64,000 nt of DNA from Warburgia ugandensis (Eukaryota > Streptophyta > Magnoliopsida > Canellales > Canellaceae). Location of the stretch: positions 59,369,880-59,433,879 of the forward strand of contig CP141132.1 of NCBI GenBank assembly GCA_035236585.1, written 5' to 3'. The translations under genes were made by a program, and so were the position numbers. The notes under the pieces were generated by a model. The model ran no database searches. It was not told where the DNA came from and saw only the letters and a program-made list of their open reading frames with translations. Shown here in pieces: positions 35,101-47,189 of the stretch (position 1 is its first letter; each line of letters begins with the position of its first letter).

Positions 35101-38100
35101 GTAATCTTGTCACATGGAGTAAAAAGCAATCAGTCGTAGCTCGAACCAATGCTGAAGTTGAATTTCATGCTATGGCTCATGGGATATGTGAAGGAATGTG
35201 GATAAGAAGACTCATGAATGAACTTCAAATTACTACTGAAGACACTATGAAGATGTTCTGTGATAATCAAGCCTATATTAGCATTGCAAAGAACCCGGTC
35301 CATCATGACAGAACGAAGCATATTGAAATTGATCGTCATTTCATTAAAGAGAAAATTGATCAAGGAGTCATTGAAATCAGCTATATTCCAACAAGGCACC
35401 AAATTGCAGACATTCTTACAAAGGCTCTTCCTAGGATTCAATTTGATGTTCTTATATCCAAACTGGGAATGATCAATATATACTTTCCAGCTTGAGGGGG
35501 AGTGTGGAATTACAGCTACTATTTTAACGGGATTTGGTTTTTTTTTTTTTCCTTTTTTTTTTTTTCCTGCTTTAGTTGCTAGTTTTTCCTTTTTTAAATG
35601 GATATGGTTGATATATTCCATTTTCCTTTTTTATCCTCTAGAATCTGCTATTTAGTTGGGTGATTATTTCCTCTCTAATTTTAAGGAGTTTGTTTTACTC
35701 TTCATTAGGGAAACAATTCCCTATATATTGTAATTTTTTATTCCTTCAAGAAAGAAGAGAAATATTATTCTTCTCGCTCAAATTCTTTAAAAACAATAGA
35801 AACTTTGAGCAATATAAGAATGTTAAAAAGGTTGCTAAGAGAATAGTGAGGCTAAACTCAAGGCAAATGATGATCTCTATAATAGATTAGGATCAAGAGA
35901 AGGTGAGAAAGATGTGTCTAAACTTGCAAGAAAAAGAGAACAGGAGGGCAAGGACTAAGACCACATTAAGTACATTAAAAGTGATGACCAAAGGGTATTA
36001 GTCAAAGATGATAAGATCAAACAAAGGTGGAAAAGTTACTTTGAAAAATTGCTAAATGACAATTGCCTTGAGAATATAGGGATTGAAAGTACCTTAAACC
36101 CAACTAACATTAGATATTATAGATACAACCATAGGATTAGAATACCTGAAGTGAAAGAATCTTTGTAAAAGATGAAATCAAGAAAGGCCCTGGAGCACGA
36201 TAGTATACCAATAGAGGTTTGGAAGTATATGGGAGATACTGGAGTAGTTTAGTTGACAAAGTTGTTTAACAAGATTGTAAAATTGAAGAAAATTCTAGAT
36301 GAATAAAGGAAGAGCTCGATTATATTAATTTATAAGAATAAAGGAGACATACAAATTGTACTAAGTATTGTGGGATCAAACTTATCAACCATATTATGAA
36401 ACTTTTTGAAAGAGTAATTGAGAAGAGGCTATTACATGAGACAAGTGTATCAGAGAACTAGTTTGTTTTCATGCCTAGGAGGTCTACCATGGAAGCTATT
36501 TTCCTGCTTAAACAATTAATAGAGAAATATAGAGAGAGGATGAAGGACCTCCACATGGTCTTTATTGACTTAGAAAAAGCTTATGATAGGGTCCCCGAAG
36601 AGTTAATTTGGTGGGTGTTGTGCAAGAAAGGGTTTCACGGGGGTATATAGACATAATTAAAGATATATATGAGGGAGCGGTAACAAATGTTAAGACCACT
36701 AACAAAGAGACTGGTGATTTTCCTATCACTATAAGATTGCAACGACGATTGTCATTACCCATACCTTTTTATGTTGGTTATGAATGAGTTAACAAAAGAC
36801 CTATAGTTTTGCATTAGAATCTAAAGGATTTTAAATTAATAGTACTAAGACAGAGAATATGAAATGCAATTTTAGTAACGAGAGGAGTGGGAATAGAGCA
36901 CTAATAAAGATTGATGAAGTCTCCCAAAAAGACCACTTTTAATACTTAGGATAGATAATTCATGAGAGCAGAGAGATTGAGAGGGAAGTTACCTAAAGAA
37001 TCCAAGTGGATTGGAACAAATGGAGATACACCTATGGAGTTTTGTGTGATCGATGGGTGCTACTCAAACTGAAAGAAAAATTCTATAGGATAGCTACAAA
37101 GCCAGCCATGCTCTATGGGTTAGAGTGTTGGATAGTTAAGGAACACATGTACATAGGATGGGCATAACTGAAATAAGGATGTTTAGATAGGTGAGTGGCA
37201 GGACAAGAAAGGATAGAATTGGAAATGAAAAACATTAGAGGAAACCTAAGAGTAGCACCAATACGTAACAAGATCAATGAGGGTAGACTTAGTTTGGACA
37301 TGTCCAACAAAGACCAAAAATGAAAGCAGTTAGAAGGTGTGAGTTTATCTAAGTCAAAGACTATAAAAGGGCAAGGGGTAGGCCCAAAGGATCTGGACAG
37401 AAGTGGTAAGAAAAAGATTTAAAAACTTTTGGACTAAATGAGGCAATGACCCTTAATAGAAGGGAATGGAGGAACAATATTCATGTAACCCGACCTCTAA
37501 TCAGGATAAGATCTTGATGATGATGATTCTCTTCCATCAAATTGCTTAGAGGCGATTTATCACTCAGGGGAATATCTTGAACAGATATTTCCTAGCTAGC
37601 AGCATCTGGTGCAAAAGAAGCCAAATATGCACACTCTTGGGATGCAAAGCAAGATCTGTAGAGGCTTCCACTGAATATCCTCAAATGCTTCATTAAGGGA
37701 TGTTGAAGCATATGGCAACCATCTTATCTTAGTGGTTGGCAGAAACACAATCTCCCTGACTTGTTTTTGAAGGTGCTGCAGAAGTATCTAAATGAACTCA
37801 ACTTTCAACCTTTCCATATTAATACCAATAACCGTAGAGATCTTGGCTTAAACATCATTTATCTATAATCCAAATTCTGCAATCACAATTAACACCCCGG
37901 ATTTTTTAAGACAATTTTTTTTTTTTTTTGACAATTTAAATAAGAGCATTTGGGATCCCATGAGAAAAGATTTATTTAACATTTTACTAAACCTATCTTA
38001 AAAACTCTAAGTTAATTTTCCTTTCACAAAATGGCGTACATGTAATTTAAACATAAATAAATAATCCGCGTATAAATCAACGTCAAATAAATAGGCGCCT

Positions 38101-41100
38101 TTATTTTAAATCAAATAAACGTTCAAAAGACAATAATAATATGGCCCAGGGTCTATCCATCATAACATCCCATATAAATGTCCAATATATGTCCAAAGAT
38201 CTAAATCACATCCAAATACAAAGTATGCAGTCCATAATAAAATTCAAATAATAATCCACTCTAATGACTCACATTACTTTCTAAAACTATAGGGAAACTA
38301 GTCTTCGGCGGCTCTCGGGTTTATCAACCGCTTTTCCTTTCCTGGTGTCGCGCTGAGATCTAAGGCATTGCAAAACAAAGCAATGCCTCGACAGAAAAAA
38401 CTATCGCTTGTGTAGGTACATAGACAATTAATGTAATAAATGCAGAAATAATGAACAGCATTGATGAAAAGTCTAACATTTATGGAAATAGTGATATCAT
38501 AATGCCATGTTCAAATAAATGCCAATTTATTCCATATGCTAAAACATGAAATTCACGGAGTTAAAACATGACATAAATCAATAAATGGAGCATACAACAA
38601 GAATAAGGGCACCCTAAGGTAATGGGTCCCACCACATCGCACGAACATCCCTGATCAGGAGTACACATAGACAACCTCTGAGTGTCGTCACACCCAGGCA
38701 TACCATCTATAACCATGCTCATCATACATGCACACATAACAAGAATATGGGCCATCATGCTGCAGTGGCAACCCTCCATGGGTATCAACCACCGCCGCTC
38801 CCCGTCAGTCAACTTACCATAACGGGAGACTTAGCGTCTGTCCCCATGGAAAGGCTCGGGCCAGGTAGTGTGGACTATCCATGTTACCAAACCCCTACCG
38901 AATGCCATCTATGGGCGGTGTGTCTATCATATCACAAACTCATCACATCATAATCTCGGAAGGTGGGTGGTAGGCCCTATCCCTCCCAGCATGGCCGCCC
39001 AAGGGCGGAGAGCTCCCGACATCAAATATAAAATACGGAAATCATATGTATATGCTAAAACTCAAGAGCACTTATAGCTTGCAATCCCCAAGACATGCCC
39101 CTCATCCTGAGGTTAGCTTTATCAAAGGACGACTAATAAGCCTCTATTCTCATTTCCATGTAAATCCATGCATTTTCTATATATATAATAAGAAATAAGT
39201 CTACTAAGTAAGCATAACAAATTAACGTCATACACCAGCAAGCATTTGAAATAAGTTTATTGTAGGTAAAAGATTTCAATTTGGAATAACCATCGTACGC
39301 AATGTAGCATGAAATCCATCGGTAAATAATAATTGCATTTTAAAAACACAATCACACATGATGCTATGTTTAAACATGGTTTAAAAATGAAGGCAAAACA
39401 TTAGTTGACGTCACCTACCTCGGTGTGAGATCATTAGCTGCTAATAACTCCCTTTAATTGGTATATTCAAGTGCACATTGTACATGTCACATCACTATTT
39501 TAAAATTTTTCTAAATAAAAAGTGGTCATTTCTAAGATTTTAAGTTAAAACTAGGTCCGCGTCGTTAATACGGTCTACAACGCCTCTTTCGGATCGTGAT
39601 TTGGACCTCTCTACTCCCAAAAATCAAGTTTTAGTGAAAACTACGCTAAAAGGGGCATGCGGACCACCATAAGGTGGTTTAAGCCGTGGCGCCCTTTTCC
39701 GCCGGTTTATACCGACGTATGCGGGCGCACGAAGGCGCACGGCGTCGCGGACGCCGCACGAACGCGCGCGCTGCGCGCGTCCCCGGTCCCCACGCGACAA
39801 CCAACCACTCACGCTCGCGCACGCGCGCGGGGCAGCGCGCAGCGTGAGCGGCGACGACGTCATGTGGACGTGGTCCTCGAGCCGTCGGGGAGTGCGTCTT
39901 GGCCTCGGCGCGGGCGCCGACGCAGGACGGCCGGAGAAGAGACGATGCCCTGGTCGCCTCCGGCGGGCTACGAGCTCCGTTTTGCGTGATTTTTGCGCCA
40001 TTTTCTTCGTAAATTCTCTCACAGAATCCATTTATGCCCTCCTTTTTTTTTCACTAATTTTCTCAAAAACCATGGTTTTTAAACGATTTTCCCAAGTTCT
40101 AAAACCTCCCTAGTCTTGGTTTTTGAGTTTTCTGGGAAATTCCACCGTTGGATCACTCCCAAATTTAAAGGGTATGCTCTTGGGTCTCTTGTGCACTATT
40201 TGGACGGTGCGATTTTCAAACGGACAAGGTTTGATCCGTGAAATCACACTCCAACAGTAGCGTGCACAAAGTTCCTAAAAATCTGATTTTTTTTCCAAAA
40301 TTTTTAAACGTTTTCCTAATTAATTTCCTAATTAATAAATACAGAAAAACATAGGTTTTGAGGCTTACCTTGCACACAGTGGGAGTTGCTCGTGTTTAGG
40401 GGCTCCACCATGGGAAAATTCAAGTTTTTACAGATCTAGGGTTTTGCGTAGCATTCATGGAAAACGCTCAAAGTGGAGCGTTTTGGCTCCTAGAGGAGCA
40501 TAGATATAGGGTTTTAGAGTCTTGGGGAAGAGAAACTCTTCCTCACACGTCTCTTCCCACGTCTCTCGGCGATTTCGCCGGACTAGTAGAGAACGGTAGA
40601 CAGGGTGCCGTTATCAATTTGGACCCCTGTGTAACACGTTTCTGTCAAAAGACCATTTTGCCCTTACAACTTTGACGGCTCATAACTCCCTCGTTTGAGC
40701 TCCGTTTCTCGCGTTCTTGGTGGCGTTGGATTCGTATCGATGAGAACTTTCTAATTATTATGTTTTCAGGAAATAATTTCATCCATAAATTTTTATTTTA
40801 ATTTATTTAATAATTTCCTATTTTTATCTTAAAAATTAAGGATATTACATTATGGTTTTGATACCAACCATTTGTCATTCCAAAATTTAATCCCCTCCCC
40901 TCACCATTTCCCAACACCCATCTAATCCCTTTAGGAAAGAAATTGTGCACATTCAAGATGGCTTTCCAAGCAGCCTAGTAACACCTTTGAATTGGAGAGT
41001 TCACAAAGTTATGCTTATTTAGGTGTTTTGATTTAGCAATCTGGACCCAATGCAACTCTGATTCATAACGACATGCCCTCTTTGAATACTCAGAATGATC

Positions 41101-44100
41101 CCAAATAAATCTTTTTCTTTCTCTTGCATTCCTTAAGATACATCTAAAAAACTGGAAGGGACTGCAAGAACCTAATTCAGCAATTCCCATTGTAACTGAC
41201 TGCACTAAGATGGCTTATCTTAGTGGTTGGCAGAAACACAATCTCCCTGACTTGTTTTTGACGGTGCTGCAGAAGTATCTAAATGAACTCAACTTTCAAC
41301 CTTTCCATATTAATACCAATAACCGTAGAGATCTTGGCTTAAACATCATTTATCTATAATCCAAATTCTGCAAATCACAATTAATGGTTTTGATACCAAC
41401 CATTTGTCATTCCAAAATTTAATCCCCTCCCCTCACCATTTCCCAACACCCATCTAATCCCTTTAGGAAAGAAATTGTGCACATTCAAGATGGCTTTCCA
41501 AGCAGCCTAGTAACGCCTTTGAATTGGAGAGTTCACAAAGTTATGCTTATTTAGGTGTTTTGATTTAGCAATCTGGACCCAATGCAACTCTGATTTAGTC
41601 ATAACGACATGCCCTCTTTGAATACTCAGAATGATCCCAAATAAATCCTTTTCTTTCTCTTGCATTCCTTAAGATACATCTAAAAAACTGGAAGGGACTG
41701 CAAGAGCCTAATTCAGCAATTCCCATTGTAACTGACTGCACTAAGATGGCACTTTACCTGTTGATAAGACCTGCTGGTTCTAATTAGACAACCAAGCATT
41801 AATTCTATCCCTGATGAAATACAAGTGCTCTTTTGCAGGTCTGCCAGTAAACCCTAACTACTTGTCCTCACCAAATGGACTAGATAGATATGCTTCTGAA
41901 TTCCTTTGGAAAAAGAACAGCCAACTTTTCCGTCATTGATCCTAGACCCTATTCATCCTGTATCTTGGAGAAAATTATAATTTGTAGAAGTTTCTATTTC
42001 AGTAGCAATCTTAGGAGGAATATGATGCTCCCAAGAGTCAACAGGTGTAATCAATATGGTCAACCAGAAACAAATAGGACCCAGAATTAAGCTGATCTAA
42101 ACCATTGGCAATATAGCTCAGGCATGCATCAAAAATCCCATCCTTCGAATCATCCTAGCTACGGTATTTATGAATTGTAAAAGTGGACAGAAGAACTGAT
42201 TCACTATCCATTTATACAAAACAGCATAGATTAGGATGATCCAACAGATGAGCGTTGAGAGTTTTGACACATGGCCCACCTAAGACAGAGCAAATATTGT
42301 GAAAGGTTTAGATCAGTCTAAATCTGGGCCCCACCTGTGCTTCTAGCTGACCATACCATATACTCCCATTTACTTCTCAGAGCACCATATAATTCCTTGC
42401 AGTCTTATTTAGTAGCTTCTACTGGTTTTGGATATTACTATTTAAGTAGAGAAGTTGCTCAGTAAAGGTCTTAGTTGCCACTTCATAAAACATGTCAATT
42501 ATTGAGTAACGTGAGTTGGACCAAAGACCTCTTGCTGAGGCAATGTCTGCTGTGAAATGTTTAAAATTCTCTCAAATCATCCTCGCAAAATCCCAGGCTT
42601 GGGTTAATTGTCGAACCACACCTGTGAAGTAGGCCTTATGCTCTTCTATTGAGGAAGATAAATCAGTATGAAGATCATCTACTATCAAATATGAAGAAAA
42701 AGAAACAGGATGCTGAATCTCAACTATTAATGTTTACAATAGCCAATATTTTCCATATTGCTACAATCGAACTTAAGAGAATGAGTGGATGAAGAGAAAA
42801 CAATATGAAGAAATGGCAGGAGAAAGCTTACCTGTAAAATTGGCTGCAGAAGTGCTGGGTCAAAATTCTCAGACGATCGCAAAAGAATCCATATTCTAAA
42901 CACTCTATCTCGAAGTTCTAACATGCTTTCTTTTTCAGTATCACTCAACAACAGTAGGCCATTTGCATTGCCATTAGAAATTAGAGTTCTCAATGGCTCC
43001 GTAATAGAATTGTAAGTATCAAATGCAGTGCCCAGTACAATAGCTTCAGTAACACGGATAGCTTCTTTAATGACTAAAACACATAGTTCTTCACCATTAG
43101 GACCTAATAGTAGCTTTAAGACAGGTTGCAGAGCATGTTTAGCTGTGAAATCTCTATCCTTGCGTCCCTGAACAAGTAAGTTCTCAAGCCTATTCCACCT
43201 GTGCGGAGCAGTAAGTGGCAGATTTTTTAGTAAAGCAAGCACACTGAAAAGGTGAATTTAAATATTAGCATATTATAGCCCAACAAAACTTAAAGAAATG
43301 CATTGAGGTTATGCGCATATGGTAACACACTTACCTGAATTTTCCATCCTTGAATAGCAACTCGATTAGTGCATCTCTGAGATATGGATTGGGGTCAGTT
43401 AGAAGCCTCTTAGCAAAGTACGGATATGAGGCAGCCAACACCTTAAAATTAGGATCAGCATAAAGGGCTAGACCTTCGAGAACAGTAAGTGACCTCAAAA
43501 TCAATGCATAGTACGCTGGAACTGCAAGCATTTGAACAGCCAAGAAGAGTCATACTTTTCCTCTTTATGATAAAAATCTGCACAAAATTTTTTCCTTGTG
43601 TCTTATAAATTTTAGTTCTTATTCAATGAAGCTGAATACAAAATTCCCAACTTGGTCATGGGAAAAGCCTGGAGTTGCTTCGCAGTGTACAGCTGGAACC
43701 ATCTTATGTAAAACTAGGAAGCCTTACAATACCGATGCTAAGGCACGTCAGAACTCACCAGTAAATGGATATTGATACAAAACAGCACCCAGACCATCTA
43801 CAAGTGTTTTGAAATTGAGTTCGCTTACAGTTGAGCTAAGCGCGTCATCAAAGAAGTTTCTCAGTGCAGGTACAATAGGAGAAACATCAACATCAGATGA
43901 CAAGAAATCCAACGCATAGTAATCTCTAGCCATAGCTTCATAGTCCCGATTGACCATGTGAACAACGTGCCCTATGATAGCACATCTTGCTTCCTCTGGT
44001 GTCTCACTCATCATCCCAAAATCAAGAAAAGCAAGTTTCCCCTCAGGCGTTGCCAGGAGATTGCCAGGATGAGGGTCTGCATGGAAGTAACCATATTCAA

Positions 44101-47100
44101 GTAGCTGCCTCAGGCTACATTGGATTCCTGTATTCACCAGCTCTAAGAGCTTCAGCCCCTGTTTCTCAATGGCTTCCTGCTCGTTTAGTTTGACACCAGT
44201 CACCCAGTCCATTGTCAATACTTTTGCACTGGTATAATCCCAAAATATATCAGGTACAAGGACATCTTCTTTGTCAGCATATAACTTCTTGAATCTTCGT
44301 GCATTCTGTCCCTCCTGCATAGACCAGTTGTAGTTGAAGACCAAATAAGAAAAGTAGACACATAATCTCTGTGCATTTATTTATTTTTTGAATCTAACTC
44401 TGTGATTGTTTCAACAGCATTTCAATTTTTATGTCAAAAGACTCAGAATAGTGGACAATGTAACAAGTAGTCTATATTGAATAGCTAGGAACCAGCAGCA
44501 ATGTGAAACAACAGTCAAGATTGAACAGAATAATATGCAAAAGATGTACCTGTACATAGTTGAGCTCCTGGTAGACTCTTCGAGCAAACCCATCAATAAG
44601 AGCAACTACATCACTGGTGATGAAATCCACATATTTATTTATGAGACCCCCCAGGCCTCTAATCAAGAAAAAGTCCAGCCCTATAGCTTCTTCTATACCA
44701 GGTCGCTGTACCTTCACGGCAACCACCTGCCCAGAATACTTAAGTCGAGCCTTGTAAACTTGGCCTAAGCTGGCTGCTGCGATTGGGGATGGTGTTATTG
44801 CTGAGAAAATGGATTCAAGCGGTAATCCAAGCTCTCTCTCAATGCATGAAAATGAATCCTCATCTGGAAAAGTTGGCAATGCATCCTGCTCAACAAAAAG
44901 AGGGTTGTCTGAACATCTAATTCCCTTTCTATCAAAAATAAAAACAACAACAACAAGAATTCCGAAAACTGAAAAAATATTTGGGCCATTATCAGGATAT
45001 TCCTAAAAACAATAATCAACTAGGCAATAAACCAGGTCTGTTATGCCATATGCAAGTTAAATCAAGGCAATTATAAGGTAACATGTAGATACTTGAATGA
45101 CCTTCCACAACAACAAAAGAAGAAACAATTTCAAATACTATTAACCAGCAATCAGAAATTGTCTTCCTAAGACCACATGTTATCGTCTGGAAAACTCAAG
45201 TCACCAACAGAAGAAACATGCAACTCAAAAGAGGCGCTGTTAGCATCCTTGCCCATTGAAAAACCAATTCCTACAAACACGTCCAACATTCTTGCACATG
45301 AAGAATTTCATCCTAGCATCTCTCTTGGAAGGTGATTTCTCACTTGTTTTTATTCCCTTTCCTCCAAATCTTTGTTTCATTTACTATCAACTGCTTCCAT
45401 TACTACAATGGCATATCCTTTCATTTTTAACATATCATTCATCAACTTCTTCCCTTTAGATTCCTTCAGAAGGGACCAACTCTTCCTAACATCTGTTGTA
45501 CTTGGCTGTTTTCTGTAACCTCGACCTTTTGCTATCTTACAAATCATTATGTGATGAAAGGTGGTGGTCATAGTTATTGAGGAGAAGATGAAGGATGTGG
45601 TTAGTCAATTGTCTGCAAAACAGCTACCTCAAGATGAACACCACAATGTGCATTATACCTGAACCGCATGGCAATGACTGTCACATCATTAGCATCTTAA
45701 TCCTCTCTCCACTTTGTGAGTTCTTGGATACAATATTCTAGACATTTTTTTAAGGTTTTAGTCATACCTTCTTTGATATCCTGCTAGGACAAATGGAGGC
45801 CTAATGGTATGCCTAGATGTTTCATCAAGGTAGGGTTCTGCTAGTCATGTTCCATGCTCATTCTACATGAAGCTTCCCACGCATTTCCTATTTGCTCTCT
45901 CTCATAGCTTCCTGTATTTTCTCTTCTTTCAAAGCCTCTGATTTCCAGTAATCTAGCACTCTGTAACTGCTAAATATGTGATCAACAGAACTATCACAGC
46001 TAGATCCCCTATAATGCAATTTTTAAGATTACTCTAAATGAACCTTGTAGAGCCATCGCTATTCCATGAGGCTTATCATGTGAAGTGCCTATGTCCACTC
46101 AGTCAAGTTACTAGCACAAACAAATATTAACCATTGTGATTAAGAAAAGCCGGCAACATCATCATTGACACAAAGTTAAACATCTTGCCTCATCTTCCAA
46201 ATAACTGAACCTGGAAAAATTATCGTAGCAGTCCATTGGATAATGAATCCATTAAGTAAGAGTTTCTCAGTAAAAAGGGCAGCCCAGTGCACGAAGCTCC
46301 TGCATATGCAGGTTCCGGTGTCCAGTAAGTTGGAAGTTCTTCGGTCATAACAATAATTTTTATCGTATCTTCTGTCTTCCCTTTTCTCATCCAAGGTAGT
46401 CAACGCACTCTGATTGCAACACAGTCAGCAACTTCCAACTATCCAACAACCTAGTAATGGCATGATCGTGTTTCCTCAGAACAACTTGTCAAAATACAGG
46501 AAGAAACTTTCACGTAACACCATTACCACAAGTCTAGGGAGTCTTACAAGTGAATTCACAACGATGATGGTTTTCACTCACTAGATACTTATTTGTAAAC
46601 AATGACTTTAGCCTTCTGAAAGGATTAGAGCCAAAAGCAAAAGGAATGAGACTCGGAGGGTACTGTGTGTGATCAGTACAATATTTGAACCCAGGTATTT
46701 GGGCACAGCAGAAAACGCCTATCAAAGACAAAAAGAATACATAACTAGCAAGATATAGAGGTATCTGTCCATCAAACTAGAAGGTAAAATGACGGGTACA
46801 TACTTATGATAATTGGAATAACATGGGATGAGAAATTCAATGGAACCTGAAGTTGGGCGAGCTCCTCGAGGTATTCTGGCGGGCAAATATCAGGCCTGGT
46901 GGACAAACCCTGGCCAAGTTTGACAAAGGTAGGTCCCAGTTTGATAAAAACCCTTCTGACCTCAGCTGCTCTCATCCGCTTATTCTGATCGAGCTTCCCA
47001 CTCCTCTCGTCTACCAACAATTGAACGGCAAACGCCCCCAAAGCACTCAAAATATCGAACGACCTTCTTAAAGCCTAACAAAACATTACTCGATCAATCA

Positions 47101-47102
47101 TA

Positions 47103-47189
<87 letters not shown>

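Larger units (their letters stand above)
30752..35794 (+). mobile_element. Ty1/copia retrotransposon nested in the RTE LINE
   Basis: LTRs at 30757-31026 (270 bp) and 35503-35789 (287 bp) flank an internal region with gag, protease, integrase, RT and RNase H in copia order. The flanks AAAAT (30752-30756) and AAAAC (35790-35794) are a 5-bp target duplication with one change. Removing the element restores the LINE reading EDLK..NFEQYK. The LTRs differ at about 17 positions by eye, mostly C/T or G/A, plus poly-T length changes. Stops and frameshifts break the polyprotein. Confidence 0.93.
29985..37526 (+). mobile_element. RTE-type LINE split by a copia insertion, inactive
   Basis: The first part (29985-30756) carries endonuclease motifs in shifting frames: [59 protein letters not shown] and CKVIPGESL. 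The second part (35790-37526) continues with [15 protein letters not shown], the RT motif [14 protein letters not shown] and [17 protein letters not shown]. It ends in a TTGATGATGATGATT repeat, the usual 3' terminus of plant RTE elements. The ADD-box segment after LTKDL is deleted near 36800, and stops abound. It lies in intron 6 of ABC1K3 on the opposite strand. Confidence 0.85.
37723..41213. repeat. First copy of the 0.54-kb tandem duplication, interrupted
   Basis: The left piece is 37723-37890 and the right piece is 40850-41213; together they equal the 41214-41750 unit. The interruption is the solo Ty3 LTR. Confidence 0.92.
37527..42150 (-). mobile_element. L1-like LINE fragment with tandem duplication, split by a solo LTR
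   Basis: Read on the minus strand from about 41860, frames give [23 protein letters not shown] and then, in each duplicate, [47 protein letters not shown] and [17 protein letters not shown]. This is the post-RT region of plant L1 LINEs (LxxWxxxxLSxAGRxTLVxSVxxxIPxY; FIWGxxxxxKKxHxxxW; LWVxxxKxKYxxxxxFxxxP; SxxWKxIxxxxxxLxKGxxW). Stops and shifts are common. It lies near the upstream end of ABC1K3 intron 6. Confidence 0.75.
26127..42831 (-). other. ABC1K3 intron 6, about 16.7 kb, packed with nested retroelements
   Basis: Bounded by donor CAG|GTAAGC at 42832/42831 and acceptor GCAG at 26127. It contains two full-length Au SINEs, an RTE-type LINE interrupted by a copia element, an L1-like LINE with an internal tandem duplication, and a solo Ty3 LTR. 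The stretches 26127-27496 and 27706-29675 hold nothing I recognise. Most of the length is explained by insertions. The other introns are 61 to 1961 bp. Confidence 0.85.

Noticed and set aside
39624-40113. Open frames of about 135 and 110 codons on both strands in GC-rich DNA
   Set aside because: They lie in the CpG-rich part of a solo LTR and overlap on both strands; composition explains their length and no motif was found.
43987-44193. Plus-strand open frame across ABC1K3 exon 4
   Set aside because: Antisense shadow of the conserved kinase exon.
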